From Ariolimax columbianus (Eukaryota > Mollusca > Gastropoda > Stylommatophora > Arionidae): a stretch of DNA of 64,000 nucleotides. The first letter of the stretch is position 1. Each line of letters starts with the position of its first letter. Shown here piece by piece: positions 33,601 to 45,211 of this stretch. Location: NCBI GenBank assembly GCA_036924085.1, contig JAVGWX010000009.1, positions 60,415,512 to 60,479,511 on the forward strand. Reading direction: 5' to 3'. A program made the translations under genes and the position numbers. The notes beneath the pieces were generated by a model. That model saw only the letters and a program-made list of their open reading frames with translations. It was not told where the DNA came from and ran no database searches.

Positions 33601-35309
33601 CGTTAGATTTGTGCGTGATTGAGTGATGTCATGTGGGAATCTACTTTCAATTGAAATACCCCCTCTCCCTTCACTTTTTACATGTCCCCGTTTGTTTCTT
33701 ATCCCCACTCCCCACCCTCACCCTTCCTGTTAATTTCTTTCTTCGATAGCACCTAATTAGCTTTGGTTGACTGAGACGTGTCGCGAGAGGGGTGCAAAAT
33801 CGGTTCCTTTTCTGTGATAAACAATCGCCTTAAACGCTCTCCACTCCGGCTCTCCTAAATGGAAGTTTGACAGGCGGAAATATACTCTTCCGAACTGACA
33901 GGCGTGAAATAACTTCTTAATCCTTTTACAATTATTTATTAAGCGGACATTTAAACTCGATCCGAAACAATAGCGTAACGCGGCACTCGTTATGGAGTCC
34001 TGCTGGCATCTGGCGCCAAATCTATGTGCATATATAGCAAACCCGCACTCTGTCAATGGTTGCCATGGCGACAACAGATCTTGCAATCGATAAAAAGCTA
34101 CCAACGCGACGCGCGAGTGGAACAAGGATGCGTTATTCAAAGCACTTTATGAAGGATTTCTAAGCCACTCGTTCTTACGTGGCCTTCGCGTAAAGTAATG
34201 GTGAACAGTAACAATATAATTTCGTAAACAAATATTCCAATGGTCGGATGGGAAATCTATATTATAATATAATTTATGCTAATTCAGAGTGTGGTGTATG
34301 CACCGTGAAGTTATCACGTGGTATAAACAAAAATGTGATATTTTAGTCATGAATGCTGACAACCGTGTTTAATTATTTTGGCTCAGTTAATATGTGTATG
34401 ATGTTTAAAAACATATAAATAATACATATTTATCATCATCATCATCACCATCATCATCAGGTGCAATGTCTCGTGGGGTTGATGTCAGCTTGCTCCTCAA
34501 CCGTTCCAGTGTTTCAAATATTCTTTGTTTTATTATCAATTTTTAACGAGATCTCACGTCCCCCTTTTCTGTCCTCAAATGTCTCTTTTGCCTTCAGTCT
34601 CTTCCATTGTCATTCAGGTTTTAAAACCCTAGTCTCTCAGTATGCGGTAAATAAATTGTGCGTTTATTTTTCACATTAATGATCAATCATTCGTTACGTC
34701 TATCATGCGGAAGTTCACCAGAGTATTTATCGGGTACAGGAATATATGCCACTTGCCCCTGCAGTCACCCCACACTGTGCAGGAAAGGTTTGACTTCAAC
34801 TGTTTTAGTTGTACTTTGCGTTATTTCATACGTCACAGATTCATACATCATACAGACGACATTGAAGTTGAGGATCTGTATTTTTGTTTTGGAATTCATT
34901 TCTTCCGATTTTCACAACTTCTGAATGTATGTTTGTGTTTGGGTTAAAACAAAACAATAGGTTTCGCTTATCATTGAATGCTGTTCATTTTGAGTAAAGG
35001 TCAAGGTGATTTCATAGCAGACGTTGAAGAAAGGTTATTGTTGATGTTGTTGAGGCAACTCGTACTGTGTTAATCGGTTATTGACTACGTTTCCTTGGTG
35101 GCTCTTCTTACGTTTCGAGGTGTACTTAAGAAGGAGGGCCTGGGATCCTCCTGACTGTAGCGCAATGCAAGGTTCGCTACAATAGGGATTACAGTGTCTT
35201 CCCTCACCTTGACGCGACAAAGCCTGTTTCCAGGGAGCCAGGAACAGTCGTAAGGTTTTAAAATATTTGTTTCACATGGCCCTGATATTACTCTTCGGTC
35301 TCCGGCGTC
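33601..35309. other. Mostly unassigned sequence with a possible X-box-like palindrome
   Basis: The stretch 33740-34145 is richer in GC than its surroundings and matches no other repeat here. It contains gttgccatggcgacaac at 34058-34074, close to the RFX X-box palindrome. A minus-strand frame at 34140-33757 has no recognisable domain. A short (CAT)n run lies at 34431-34459. Confidence 0.4.
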
Positions 35310-35600
35310 AGAGGTGAATAGTTTGACACGTTATTCTTCCAGTGTTACCTTTTTCTGGCAGGTATCCAGTTACTGCTGAGTAAACTTGAGCGTATATAGA
35401 CCAGGGGATTGAATCCAAGGGGTTTCCATGAAAAACTGACGCACTAGCTACTCGACTAATTAACCGCTCACTGTTTAGTACTTTGTTGTAGGCAGTCCCA
35501 TAGCAGGCACTGAGGCAGGGATGAAGTGTGAGAGACTTCATTGTACTTGGCCGTAGTTTTTCTATGAGGTGGATGGTTAGTTCCCTTCCTTGTCGCATTT
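35310..35600 (-). mobile_element. SINE family S5-related copies (two pieces)
   Basis: A tRNA-like head on the minus strand (ttagtcgagtagctagtgcg, B-box-like ggattcaatcccc, 35470-35405) with a body running to about 35316. Directly upstream, 35480-35600 matches the 3' part of the 25290-25585 SINE (cagtcccatagca, cagggatgaag). Confidence 0.62.
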
Positions 35601-35633
35601 CTATACCAAGCAATAAACCAGTTGGCCATTAAA

Positions 35634-36031
35634 CGTAACTTAACTTAACATCTTTATACTGGTTTCGAAGATTCTGCAGAGTCTGTATACAACCAGTTTC
35701 CTCGAGTGTGGTTAACGGATGTGCAAGTCCATCTTAATCGACTCAAACACTAGAGCAAAGTAGACCCGCAAGCTGTTAAGCGTCTTCTATGTCGCTCTTA
35801 ACAGACCACTTAACCATGACCGGTGTTATGCCATATCATACAGTTAGATGTCTCCTACTGCATGCTCTTTATGGGGCCGTGGTGCTATTCTTGTCTATGT
35901 CATACACAAAGGCCCAGGTGGACCACTCTGGATATATTTACAATTTGGGTCGGCTAGAGCGTGTCGATAACGGAGATTCGAGCCCCATACGATGCTTGGT
36001 CTCTGCCACTCTGCTACCCAGGCTCTAGCTA
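35634..36031 (-). mobile_element. SINE family S3: tRNA head, body and CR1/L2-like LINE 3' tail
   Basis: On the minus strand: a tRNA-like head (gggtagcagagtggcagaga and ggggctcgaatctcc, 36027-35970); a body shared with 58535-58735 and 36660-36738 (atggacttgcacatc end); then a tail aaactggttgtatacagact running into ttaagttaagtta, identical in type to the LINE 3' ends at 12018 and 17575. This is the classic SINE design of tRNA head plus partner-LINE tail. Confidence 0.8.
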
Positions 36032-36439
36032 CATTACAGACACCACTTTAGAATTACTTTTTAGACTATATATATCTAGATTTGGCTTTGATCCGATTTG
36101 GCTTTTGCGAGATCTGGTCGAAACTGTCAAGCAATTCCTGACCACTACTGGCCATTCTCTCCTTCATCACACTGTCTTCCCGCCCTTCTTGAAGGCGGTT
36201 GGCCAGATTGAAAACCAAATCAATTGTTCCAGTCTAAGCGCGACTCACGAAGAGATCTGTCTATCTGTGTCGAGTGAAGTAGACCAACTGCTTGGAAGTG
36301 AAACCTGCACATTGCATGTCCGTGATTCAAAGTAAGTGCCACCTTGCACACTGGAGTTAATATTTAGTAAAGTATATAGAACCTGCGGATGTTACCTAGA
36401 TAAGGTAACAGTGAGTCTTGGAATTCTTCTGTTAGTGTG

Positions 36440-36612
36440 TTTATAAAGAGACTGTGACGACACGGTTTTCTAACTGGCAGGGCCTGATTTGAAATCTCGG
36501 TAAGTCATTGCTATTTTCTACTATGTCGGAGATCAAATAAAAACCTATATTGTAGATTTTGTATAATGCCTTGGCAGTTGCAAATTGAAAAGAGTAGGTT
36601 TAACGGCCGCTG
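36440..36612 (+). repeat. Degraded tRNA-headed SINE fragment
   Basis: cgacacggttttctaactgg and gatttgaaatctcgg look like A- and B-box regions. The downstream part ggcagttgcaaattgaaaag resembles a SINE body. Related layout at 49595-49870. Confidence 0.45.
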
Positions 36613-36659
36613 CCCGGACAAAATTCAAATTCAAAATCTACCAAAGTAATTTGTACATT

Positions 36660-36850
36660 TCCCCAGGTGATTTGTTAAGAGCAGCTGTAGATGGCGCCTA
36701 TCTGGCTGCGGGTCTACTTAGCTCTAATGTTTGAGTTTATAAAGATGGACTCGCACATCTGTATAAAGAAAACCACTCTCCAAGAAACTGGCTGCACCCA
36801 GACTCTGAAGAGTCTTCTAAACCAGTATAAAGACGTTAAGTTACGTTTTG
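36660..36850 (+). mobile_element. SINE family S3, 3' half
   Basis: The body atggactcgcacatc is joined to caagaaactggctgcaccca and cttctaaaccagtataaaga, then cgttaagttacg. It is the same junction of S3 body and CR1/L2-like tail seen at 35634-36031, on the opposite strand. Confidence 0.8.
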
Positions 36851-37979
36851 TTGAGTAAAGCGACTTTGATTCCTCGGTCAAATAAATCATCTCGGACGAC
36901 CACAACTTAGGAAATCAATGTAGTAGTGATATTTTTTACAAATAATTTGTATTTGATGGTCAGAGAAATGTATGACAGAATATTAAGAGAATACCGATTT
37001 TCTTATCGGGAAGGCATAGGATCGAACCTCGGAAATAACCTAGCTTAATGTTTTTAGGAATTAAAAAGTAAAAACTGAACCTGCGTACGGTGAGGTTACT
37101 GCCTGGGAAAGCAGCTTGTATTCACCAACTGCGTAATGCTCTTCGGGGTAAACACTATAGTTTGATAATCAGGAGACATGGGCGTTGCAGACAATAAAAT
37201 ATTACAGGCGTATATCCGGAATGCGGAAAAGACACAAATTGAATTGTATTTTTCTAGCTAGCCTTTCTTTGCTGTTTGTTAAGATTTGATCAGCAGGCAG
37301 TTGCCTAATTCCCTTCATCGATTGTCTCATTATCTTCAACTGCTTTGCGCTTAGTCGTCATGGTGACTTAGTTATGAACATTATATCGGGTATATAGTCA
37401 TCTCGACTGAAGCATTCTATGGACGACTGACTGAATGACCACTGACTCATTCATTCACTCACTCATACACCAACTGCCTCACTCACTCATTTCCGATCGC
37501 AAACCGGCTCATGTGGTCGACCCAGGCACAGACATTGGGTACCAGACAAAATCTGGGAGGAAAATGCGGTAGGCGTGAAACTGCTCACATAACATATTAT
37601 GTGCCGTGGGTCACCAAATAATATGGGCCTAACACCATATTTCCCATACCCCACATAGCGTGAAACTGGGTCTTAACTTTTACGCACAACTGATTAACTC
37701 AATCACTCACAATCCTCAGTCACTCTTTCTCAAACTCGATTACGTATCCACTCAATCCCTCACTCACTCACTTACTCATTCAATCACTCACACACTCACT
37801 AGGGGAAAATACTACCTGACTACGTTATTTCCTCCATTATCTAAATGACATATTGGGACTGCCTACCCTATCATATACAAAACTACACACCACAATAATC
37901 AGAAAGCACTTCTACATCTCAAGGTAGAAGAGAAGCGACTTAGTATGTAGTAGTAAGTTGTACTGACCCACTCACCTTC
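36851..37979. other. No gene; imperfect (ACTC)n-rich stretches
   Basis: Loose actcactcatt and cactcactc runs occur at 37435-37495 and 37690-37800. I see nothing else. Confidence 0.5.
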
Positions 37980-38370
37980 TCGCTATTTCACTGACTGGTT
38001 GACGCGCTAATTTACTAATTCACTGACTGGTTGACGCGCTAATTTACAAATTCACTGACTGGTTGACGCACTAATTCACTTACTGGTTGACGCGCTAATT
38101 TACTAATTCACTTACTGGTTGACGAGCTAATTTACTAATTCACTTACTGGTTGACGCGCTAATTTACTAATTCACTGACTGGTTGACGCGCTAATTCACT
38201 AACTGGTTGAAGCGCTAATTTACTAATTCACTGACTGGTTGACGCGCTAATTCACTAACTGGTTGACGCGCTAATTTAGTAGTTACGGACTGGTTGACGC
38301 GCTAATTTACTAGTTCACGGACTGGTTGACGCACTAATTTACAAATTCACTGACTGATTGACGCGCAGAA
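37980..38370. repeat. Minisatellite of about 32 bp
   Basis: About twelve units of ttcactgactggttgacgcg plus ctaatttactaa. Some units lack part of the second half. The array ends where the mariner transposase fragment begins. Confidence 0.94.
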
Positions 38371-38389
38371 AAGGTGGGAAATAATGTTA

Positions 38390-38946
38390 AACCGATATGT
38401 CCCCTTGTGACTTCCATTTGTTCGGACCCTTAAAAAAAATTCTGAGTGGACAAAGATTCGTCTCCCGTGCAGACGTCATAGCCTCGGTGACCAAGTGGTT
38501 CAAAGAGAAACCAGTCATTTTTTTAGGACGGCATCCGCCTTCTACCCAAGCAGTGGAATGCGTGTATGAATGCCTATGGCGACTTTTCTAACTAACCCTG
38601 TGGCATGTTTGCTTCATTAAACATTTTAAAAATCTATGACAACGGCATTTTTTCCATTACTCGGGTAGTCGAGGGGTTTTGAAAACTGAGGACTACGGAC
38701 CGCTTCGCCACTACTGTCGCCACATCGTGTGCTGGCTATGTTTGTTTATTTCACCGGCAACAGAAAAACAACATATGCTATACCGGGGATTCGAACCGCT
38801 GCCCTCCTTGTCGGCAGGCAGGCCTCGAAACCATTCAGCCACGCTATTTATAACAATTGCTATATTTAATATGTCATACCAAATCATGTAACTTTCAAAT
38901 GTTTGTTATAACGCCACTGTATCCGGTTTAATTTTAACACGCCTCG
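38390..38946 (+). mobile_element. Mariner transposase C-terminus and 3' inverted repeat, with a nested SINE
   Basis: The frame at 38397-38591 reads MSPCDFHLFGPLKKILSGQR then ADVIASVTKWFKEKP, the C-terminal mariner block after the third catalytic Asp (SPxDyHLFgpLK). The element ends at about 38946 with ccggtttaattttaacacgc, the same terminal repeat as in the fold-back elements at 14011, 44764 and 61805. The N-terminus is lost where the 32-bp minisatellite begins. An S2 SINE (38650-38865) lies between the ORF and the terminal repeat. Confidence 0.85.
38650..38865 (-). mobile_element. SINE family S2, complete copy
   Basis: The tRNA-like head on the minus strand (gcgtggctgaatggtttcga; ggcagcggttcgaatcccc with an excellent B box, 38855-38783) is followed by a body shared with 28848-28985. 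Confidence 0.82.
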
Positions 38947-38974
38947 TGTGTTTGTTTATATATATATATGGAAA

Positions 38975-39505
38975 CACCCAAGGAAACACCCAAGATCCGG
39001 TCATTGGCACCAACTGGACTTTATTATCACCAGGGGACAACATCTGAGTTACACACAATTAACACGCAGGTACCCGAGTGCTGACTGCGATACTGACCAT
39101 ACGTTGTTCGTTGCCCGCGTCAAGCTGAGACCTAAGAGAATCTTCACAGCGAAGCACAAACCCATTTTGAGGATAAATTTAATCAACACCAAGAATCTAG
39201 AAAAGTGTTTCAGGTTCCAACAGCAGCTTGCAGATGTTCTCACTGATACATTAGGAGACTGTACATCTAGTGAAAGGTGGGATTTAATGAAAGAAGCTAC
39301 CCTCAAAGCACCGGTAACAGCGTAAAGCATTAGAGAACACAGGAATCAAGACTGGTTTGAGGCAAATAGTCAGATACTGCAGCATTTGATTGACAGGAAA
39401 AAGGCAGCACTACTAAGAAAGAAAGACAAAACAACACGAAACACTCTCAATGTATTGGAACAAGCGAGAAAAGAAGTGCAAAGGACAGCTAGACAGTCAA
39501 AATAA
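38975..39505 (+). mobile_element. LINE endonuclease C-terminus and linker fragment
   Basis: The frame 38948-39325 reads WHQLDFIITRGQHLSYTQLT, then SADCDTDHTLFVARVKLRPK, which carries the terminal endonuclease (S/C)D-H motif, then a coiled linker continuing past a stop (DWFEANSQILQHLIDRKKAA). This is the usual endonuclease-to-RT linker of RTE-like LINEs. Confidence 0.82.
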
Positions 39506-39519
39506 ATAAGAATGTATGT

Positions 39520-40480
39520 GGCTTGGAATGTTGGACTGACCATCGTCTCGTGATAACCAAGTTGAGTCTAAAATTTCAACCCGAGAGGCGTCATCACGGG
39601 ACAAAAGCACAGTGGAGACTAAATGTTGAGATATTGAAGTGGAAACTTGCTAGAAACAGTTCCACTGCTGAGCTAGAAACAAGACTGCGTGAGATTTACC
39701 TTGTAAACTACAACATCGACCAAAACTGTGCGACCCTAAGGGACACTGTTTACTCTACATCGCTGAAACCCCCTTGGTCCATCTACACGAAGGCGCACAG
39801 ACTGGTTCCGTCGTAAAGGATAGCGAAATTAAGATTATTCTCAACGTAAAGCGACATGCGTCTACCCGCGTGAGAGCTGGACTGACTACGCTCGTGATGC
39901 CAGGAGACTAAATAATTTTCACATGAACTGTCTGAGACACATACTGCATATACGCTGACAAGACCATATCACAGATACTGAAATACTGTCCAGAGCCAAC
40001 ATGCAAAGTATTCCTGCATTTTTGCAAAAATCCCAGTAGATGGGCTCGCCACCTTGCCCGAATGTCAAACGAAAAACTTCCAAAAGGCTCCTCCTGTATA
40101 GCGAGCGAACTGAGTGAAGGAGAATGATCACAAGGAACTCCAAAAAAGCATTTCAAGGACAGTCTAGAGAACTTCTTTAAGTGCTGTCAAATAGACATTA
40201 ACATCTGGTAGAACATGACTCAAAATCGCTCAACATGAAATAGCACGGTCACAGGCAGCGTTGAACTCATCTAAGGTCTTAGTCTACAGGCTGCCCTGGA
40301 TAGACGTGTAAATCAGGAAGACTAGAGCAGAGAAAACAGGAGAGACATCTGCTGACTACCTTTGCCAGTGCTGTCATAGACTTTTCTACACTCGAAGTGG
40401 CTTTATCAGTTATGAGCGCACACACATACTCGAAGTTGCATTACGAGATGTGATGATGTGTGTCGTCCTCAGCGACGACG
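39520..40480 (+). mobile_element. LINE remnant with RT deleted: endonuclease end joined to post-RT C-terminus
   Basis: AECWTDHR-type endonuclease end (MECWTDHRLVITKLSLKFQP, 39523) and linker to about 39860. Directly after comes LNNFHMNCLRHILRIR and ITDTEILSRANMQSIPAFLQ (39910-40020), the post-RT C-terminus. A decayed C2H2-like finger (CQCCHRLFYTRSGFISYERT, 40366-40425) closes it. The whole RT palm is missing, so an internal deletion joined the two ends. Confidence 0.8.
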
Positions 40481-41039
40481 ATGGACGAATTATAATATAT
40501 AATATATATATACCCAAAATGATTGACGTCACCTGTGTAACTTTGGCCTTCAGTGCATTCACGCCAAGAAGTATTTTTTTCATGTGTCATCTGCCCCAGC
40601 TCAATCCACAAGTCTCAGTCTGTTTGATAATTGTCTGATTTTCTCTCTATCTTGAATGTACAGGCATGCCTGTACTTTTCTTGGCTCTAGAGTTCCATAA
40701 CAAAGATTATTTGTGCGTCGAATCAGTACGAGATGCAAGTTTTGTTTTGAAGACAGACAAAGCGATATTCTTCCCCGGACCGAAATATATCAGATCAAAA
40801 ATAGTAATAAAAATAATTAAAAGGCTAGTAAAGCCAATCGAATATTTGTTCTAACTAAGCCGATCTTTAAAGGTTGCAAAACGCTTACATTTCCCTAGTC
40901 GCTTCAGCAGTAAGATGGGTTGAACGACAAGATGAAAGCTTCAATAAAGGTCAGAGGTTTCTTTATAGATGGACATAGAAAGTCGACCTTTCACATTTAC
41001 CAAAAAACCTTGGGGCGCTCATAACAGTAATATCATCCA
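40481..41039. other. No recognised feature
   Basis: A short (TA)n at 40493-40510. Otherwise I see nothing I can name. Confidence 0.45.
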
Positions 41040-41415
41040 TATATATATATATCATCCTCAAGTGCTGTCTTCGTATCGGAGGTTGGCGGAAATGGATCTC
41101 GTCTGTCCGTGCTAGTTCGGTACATTCAATCAGAATGTGTCCTCTCCACATCTAGATGATGTCTGTCCATATGTACCTCTGTCACCCTTTGGCTATCTTC
41201 TTGTTCACCAGTCTTCCCTCCAATATAACTTTCATCAGACTGTTATGTCCCTTGGCATGACCAAACTATTCGTTTTTTGCGTGGTATTTCTCTCATCGTT
41301 TTCTCCACCGTAAATTGTTCCAAGGCCTGACAATTTGTTTTATCTACCTTTTCAAGAAAGTCTTCTAAAAACTCACATTTCACTTACTTCAATCCTCTTC
41401 TCCATTTTCTTTAAA
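41040..41415 (-). mobile_element. LINE RT C-terminal remnant
   Basis: The minus strand reads WFGHAKGHNSLMKVILEGRL across a frameshift (about 41275-41215), then TDII and CTELARTDEIHFRQPP near 41130-41080. The WFGH...L.K.IL.G...G.RxRG..R..W.DNI pattern is common to endonuclease-RT LINEs. Weak at its left end. Confidence 0.6.
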
Positions 41416-41417
41416 AT

Positions 41418-42075
41418 CAATCAATCAATCAATCAGAAACCTGTCCGCTCCCAGCGGAGCATAGCTCCTCTACAAACACTGGCAAAATCTTCCTATCATC
41501 TGCCATCTCAGTAAATTCTGTCCACATCATGACTGCTGTCTTGACATCTGCATCCAGATTTCTCTTCCATGAGTGTCCCGGTCTTCCTCTATTTCTCTTG
41601 CCCTGTGGATTTGATAACAGAGATTGTCTGGTTATGTTTTCAACTTCTTTTCGTAATGTATGGCCTATCCCTCGCCATTGCTTCCTCCGTATTTCATGCT
41701 TCACTGGTATGTGTCCTTTTTCCCCATCAGTTCCACGTAGGTGATCTTGTCGTACCATATCCACAGTTCTTTTTCTGCGCAGGCAACCATTTACAAAAGT
41801 ATATACCTTGTTCATAAGTAACTGTATTGTTCTACATGTTTCAGAACCATGCAATAGAACGGATTTTACGTTGGAAGATTTTTATTTTGGTGGTGGTTTT
41901 AATTTCTTTGACTACCACAAAGTCCCTAATGCAATTAAAGCTCTTTTCGCCTTCTGTTTTTTGAACTGAACATCGTTTTCTTTATTTAACTCCTAAAACG
42001 AACGGTTGTCTATATTTACAGCCAAAGCATAGACCACATTCTGAACCGGAGTGCCTCCTAACCCAATTCTATAAT
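41418..42075 (-). mobile_element. RTE-type LINE C-terminus with (TTGA)n tail
   Basis: The frame 41854-41429 reads QLLMNKVYTFVNGCLRRKR, KHEIRRKQWRGIGHTLRKEV, ENITRQSLLSNPQGKRNRGR, PGHSWKRNLDADVKTAVMMW and FVEELCSAGS. Upstream on the minus strand, SSNVKSVLLHGSETCR and a GGTPVQNVV block continue to about 42075. The 3' end carries gattgattgattgatt (41418-41435). A related 3' end lies at 61485. Confidence 0.88.
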
Positions 42076-42099
42076 TGTTAGCTGTAAATATATATGTAC

Positions 42100-42300
42100 A
42101 GGACGTCTGCATGGCCTAGGGGTGACACATCTGTTTCACAATCCGAACGAACCAGATTAGAATCCCACCGTGCCCAGTTATGCAGATACGGGATTTTAAT
42201 CGGCACGATCGTTTCTCCACCAACGGAAAGTAATGACAACCTACAGTACTGCCCACCTGCCCAAAAACTTATAACAGCCAAATAAGTGGTGGCGGTTGTA
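42100..42300 (+). repeat. tRNA-headed SINE-like sequence
   Basis: gtctgcatggcctaggggtg resembles an A-box region and accagattagaatcccaccg a B box. The body to about 42300 has no other copy here. Confidence 0.5.
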
Positions 42301-42904
42301 AGAAGCGACGTTATGCAAAGGACATACTACTTACTTATATATCAATAAAATCCCATAGCCGAAATGTTGTCTCGGATGAAGTGCTATAAACTGCATTGTA
42401 CTAAGGCACACATTGTATATATAAGGCTGCCCAGTTCTATTCCTCGCTGCTTTTCTTTCTCTACTCATAGATCAGGTACTCATTAACACATGAACCACCA
42501 CACAGTTGGGTTGACTGAAGCGTCCGGTAGTGAGAATTGAACTCCATACCTTTGCCGTGAAAAGTGTGCGCTTAATTACTTTACCATATTTGGTTTTTGG
42601 AAACTAACTCTTGCTGAGTTGAGTTGAATCTTGGCGTTGTTTCTAAAGCGGGTTATAGAGGCTCGCCTAACATCCCGAGGCGTACTTGAGAATGTGAACA
42701 TTGACTTTAGTGCCGTACGAGGTCCCTTTATAAGCTCTGCACTATGGGTATACTAGTGTCGATCCTCAGATCTATGGCCACACTGCTGTAACACAGCCTA
42801 CTTTCAGAAACACGAACATAGAGGTGAGGTGGAAGTGTTGATCAATGTGTTTCACCTGACCCTGATTACGCTTCACACACACACACCCACACACCCCCTA
42901 TTGT
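42301..42904. other. No supported gene; possible degraded SINE head
   Basis: gtagtgagaattgaactcca near 42530 may be an inverted tRNA-like head. A (CA)n stretch lies at 42872-42895. Confidence 0.4.
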
Positions 42905-43455
42905 CAATCAATCGAATCTCGTCTCTCCTCTCGGTGCATTGGGCCATTGACAACATCCCACCAGCATACGCTGTCCTGTGCTACTTTTTATGTCTCTCTC
43001 CAGGTTCAATCCTTCAATGTTAGTTCCTTCTCTCACTATCTTCTCCGTGTATTTTTTGGGTCTACCTCTCCCTAGCTTCCCTTTAGGATTTCACATAGGA
43101 GCATGGCTAACTATGTTGGACAGTGGCTTCCATACCAATTTTATCCGCTTAATTTGATGTTCCAGTAGCTGTTATTGACTCCTTTCCCATAGATCTTCAT
43201 TCCTTCCCATGTATTGTATGCCCATTATCCTTTGAAGGCATCTGTTAACGAAGGGCTGGAGCCATTACGCAACATTGCCCGTTTTCCTTACAGCAGCACC
43301 GACTTTACACTGGCGTTACATATTTTAACTTTGGTATGAATTTTGATTTCCTTGAATATCAGTGTCATTTTAAGTGTCAGAAATACCATTATTGGCTTTC
43401 CAATCCTGATCCTAACATCTGCATCTGTACCTTCTGATGTGTCACTTGTGCTGCC
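42905..43455 (-). mobile_element. RTE-type LINE C-terminus, degenerate
   Basis: The minus strand reads GSTSDTSEGTDADVRIRIGK (43455-43395), KIHTKVKICNASVKSVLL, FVNRCLQRIMGIQYMGRNED, LWERS and, through stops, NPKGS and VDPKNTRRR to about 43050. It is the same domain as 41418-42075 but a separate copy. No long frame survives. Confidence 0.8.
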
Positions 43456-43456
43456 G

Positions 43457-43640
43457 GGGACGGCGTGAGCTAGTGGTTAGGTGACACGGCTCACAACCGA
43501 AAGGTGATGGTTTTGCTCCTCATCACAGCACCGGCCGTTACCCAGGGGAAGCAAACCCTTAACACATGCAGGAGAAAGCAGACGCTTACATTAAATGAAT
43601 GTCGAAATCGGATGCCCTGGGTTGACAGGCGCAAAATAAA
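43457..43640 (+). mobile_element. tRNA-derived SINE (family S4), copy 2
   Basis: The head acggcgtgagctagtggtta has a good A box; the B box region gatggttttgctcc is mutated. The body contains cgaaatcggatgccctgggt. It aligns with 21253-21499 and 54640-54885 in inverse orientation. Confidence 0.82.
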
Positions 43641-43734
43641 AATAGAATGCAACCCACACCGTCATGAGGGAATAGAGAAATAAGGCTAACGCAAAAAAAA
43701 AAAATGTGTTTTCTAATATATATATATACTCTTT

Positions 43735-44620
43735 TAAATATGTTCCTTGAGGGAATTATGAGTGAGACACTTAGAGGTCACCTTGGTACTGTCAAGATAG
43801 GGAGCCGAACGATTACCAACCTTCGTTTTGCCGATGACATCGACGGGTTGGCAGGTTCAGAAGCAGAACTCCAGGAATGGGTCAGAAGGTTCGATGAAAC
43901 ATCTCTTGACTATGATATGGAGATAAACGCTGGAAAGACACACTTATTGACCAACAGCGTCAAGGGCTTCAACAGTAGAATAAAAGCTAATGGCCAGGAA
44001 CTCGTAGTGGTTGACCGTTTTAAATATATCGGTTGGATTGTCAGTGATGAAGGATCAAAATGTCAGGTGTTGGCCAGAATAGCACAGACAATAGGGGCGC
44101 TTGCACAGTTTAACCAAAGCTAGCAAGATGAAGGGTTAGCAATATGCACGAAAATCAGATTAATGCGTACACTGGTCCTGTCAATATTCCTCTATGTTTG
44201 TTAGACATGGACAGTTACATATGACCTTCAGCGAAAGATACAGGCCTAGGAGATGTTTCCGAAGACTTTTAAAGGTCACGCACAAAGATCGAGTTACAAA
44301 TGAGGAAATACGAAATGGAATTACAACAGCAATTAGGCCTTTTGAAGACCTCTTGGCAACTGTCAAAAGAAAGAAACTCGCTTGGCACGGTCACATATCG
44401 AGATCAAAGGGTTTTGCAAATACGATGTTGCACGGAAAGGTGCATGGCAGACGACGAAGAGGCCATTACAAAAATAGGTGGGAGGACATCATAAAAGAAT
44501 AGACCAATCTACGACCAGAAGAGGCGCAGTCAGCGGCCGCTGACAGTGAAGGATAGCGTGAGATTGTGAAGATGTCTTCATGTGTGCCCCAACGACCTCA
44601 CCCGTTATGGGTTGACCTGA
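43735..44620 (+). mobile_element. LINE RT remnant (RTE-like), FADD box to C-terminus
   Basis: The frame 43704-44123 reads TITNLRFADDIDGLAGSEAE (the RT catalytic FADD), MEINAGKTHLLTNS, then VDRFKYIGWIVSDEGSKCQV. After stops, RLMRTLVLSIFLYVC, LLKVTHKDRVTNEEIRNGIT and LAWHGHISRSKG follow (44250-44410), then the terminal Trp/Ala-rich block to 44620. It is the same family as 15291-15897 (shared KDRVTN.EIR). Stops and frameshifts make it non-functional. Confidence 0.87.
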
Positions 44621-44763
44621 CCTGACTAACATACGTAAAAGTATCCACTTCTTTCGTATTGTGGTTTGAGTGTGGCTTTCCTATGTGTATGGAGTGTGTG
44701 CATGTAATTTCATGTGCACTGTATGTATCAATACTATGTAGGTCGCGTGAGTGTTTGTATATG

Positions 44764-45210
44764 CAAGAGTCGTGTTCATATGAAACCGAACCAAACTGCA
44801 ACAAGCAAATATACGTTAGTTAACGAAATATTTTCCGAGACCAGGTCAGGCGCATTTTGTTGCTTTAACTTACGTCCTTCTTTAAACGTCGTTGTCCAGT
44901 GCTTCACTGTTGTCTTCGACACACCTTTATCGCAATACACTGCCTGCATTCTGTGATGAATGTAAACTGGTCGACATCCTTCAGCTGTTAGAAGCCGAAT
45001 CACCGCTCGGTCATCAACTCTGGACAGATTCCGTAAAACACCCGCCATGTTTTCAACGGTCTGCTGAGGAAATTATGTGTCAGAGGATAATGAAATTTTG
45101 CAAACTTGACGGTTGGTATGGGCTGTTTACACCAGAAGTGACGTCATCACGCGCATCGTACGAATGTTCATTTGGTCCAGTTAGGTCCGGTTTCATTTGA
45201 ACACACCTCG
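44764..45210. mobile_element. Fold-back mariner-derived element 2 (deleted left arm)
   Basis: The left end gtcgtgttcatatgaaaccg and right end ggtccggtttcatttgaaca pair as terminal repeats; TA follows at 45211-45212. The minus-strand frame 45048-44776 encodes the mariner helix-turn-helix (MAGVLRNLSRVDDRAVIRLL, DKGVSKTTVKHWTTTFKEG). The left arm keeps only about 45 bases, so most of the palindrome is lost. Confidence 0.85.
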
Positions 45211-45211
45211 T

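Noticed and set aside
33757..34140. 127-codon minus-strand frame as a gene
   Set aside because: No recognisable domain and no supporting neighbour; kept only as a non-repetitive island.
41070..41160. RNase H C-terminal tail (GHILIEC)
   Set aside because: It looked like the Cys tail of an RNase H LINE, but the flanking WFGHAKGHNSL block fits better with an RTE-like C-terminus, so I assigned it there with low confidence.
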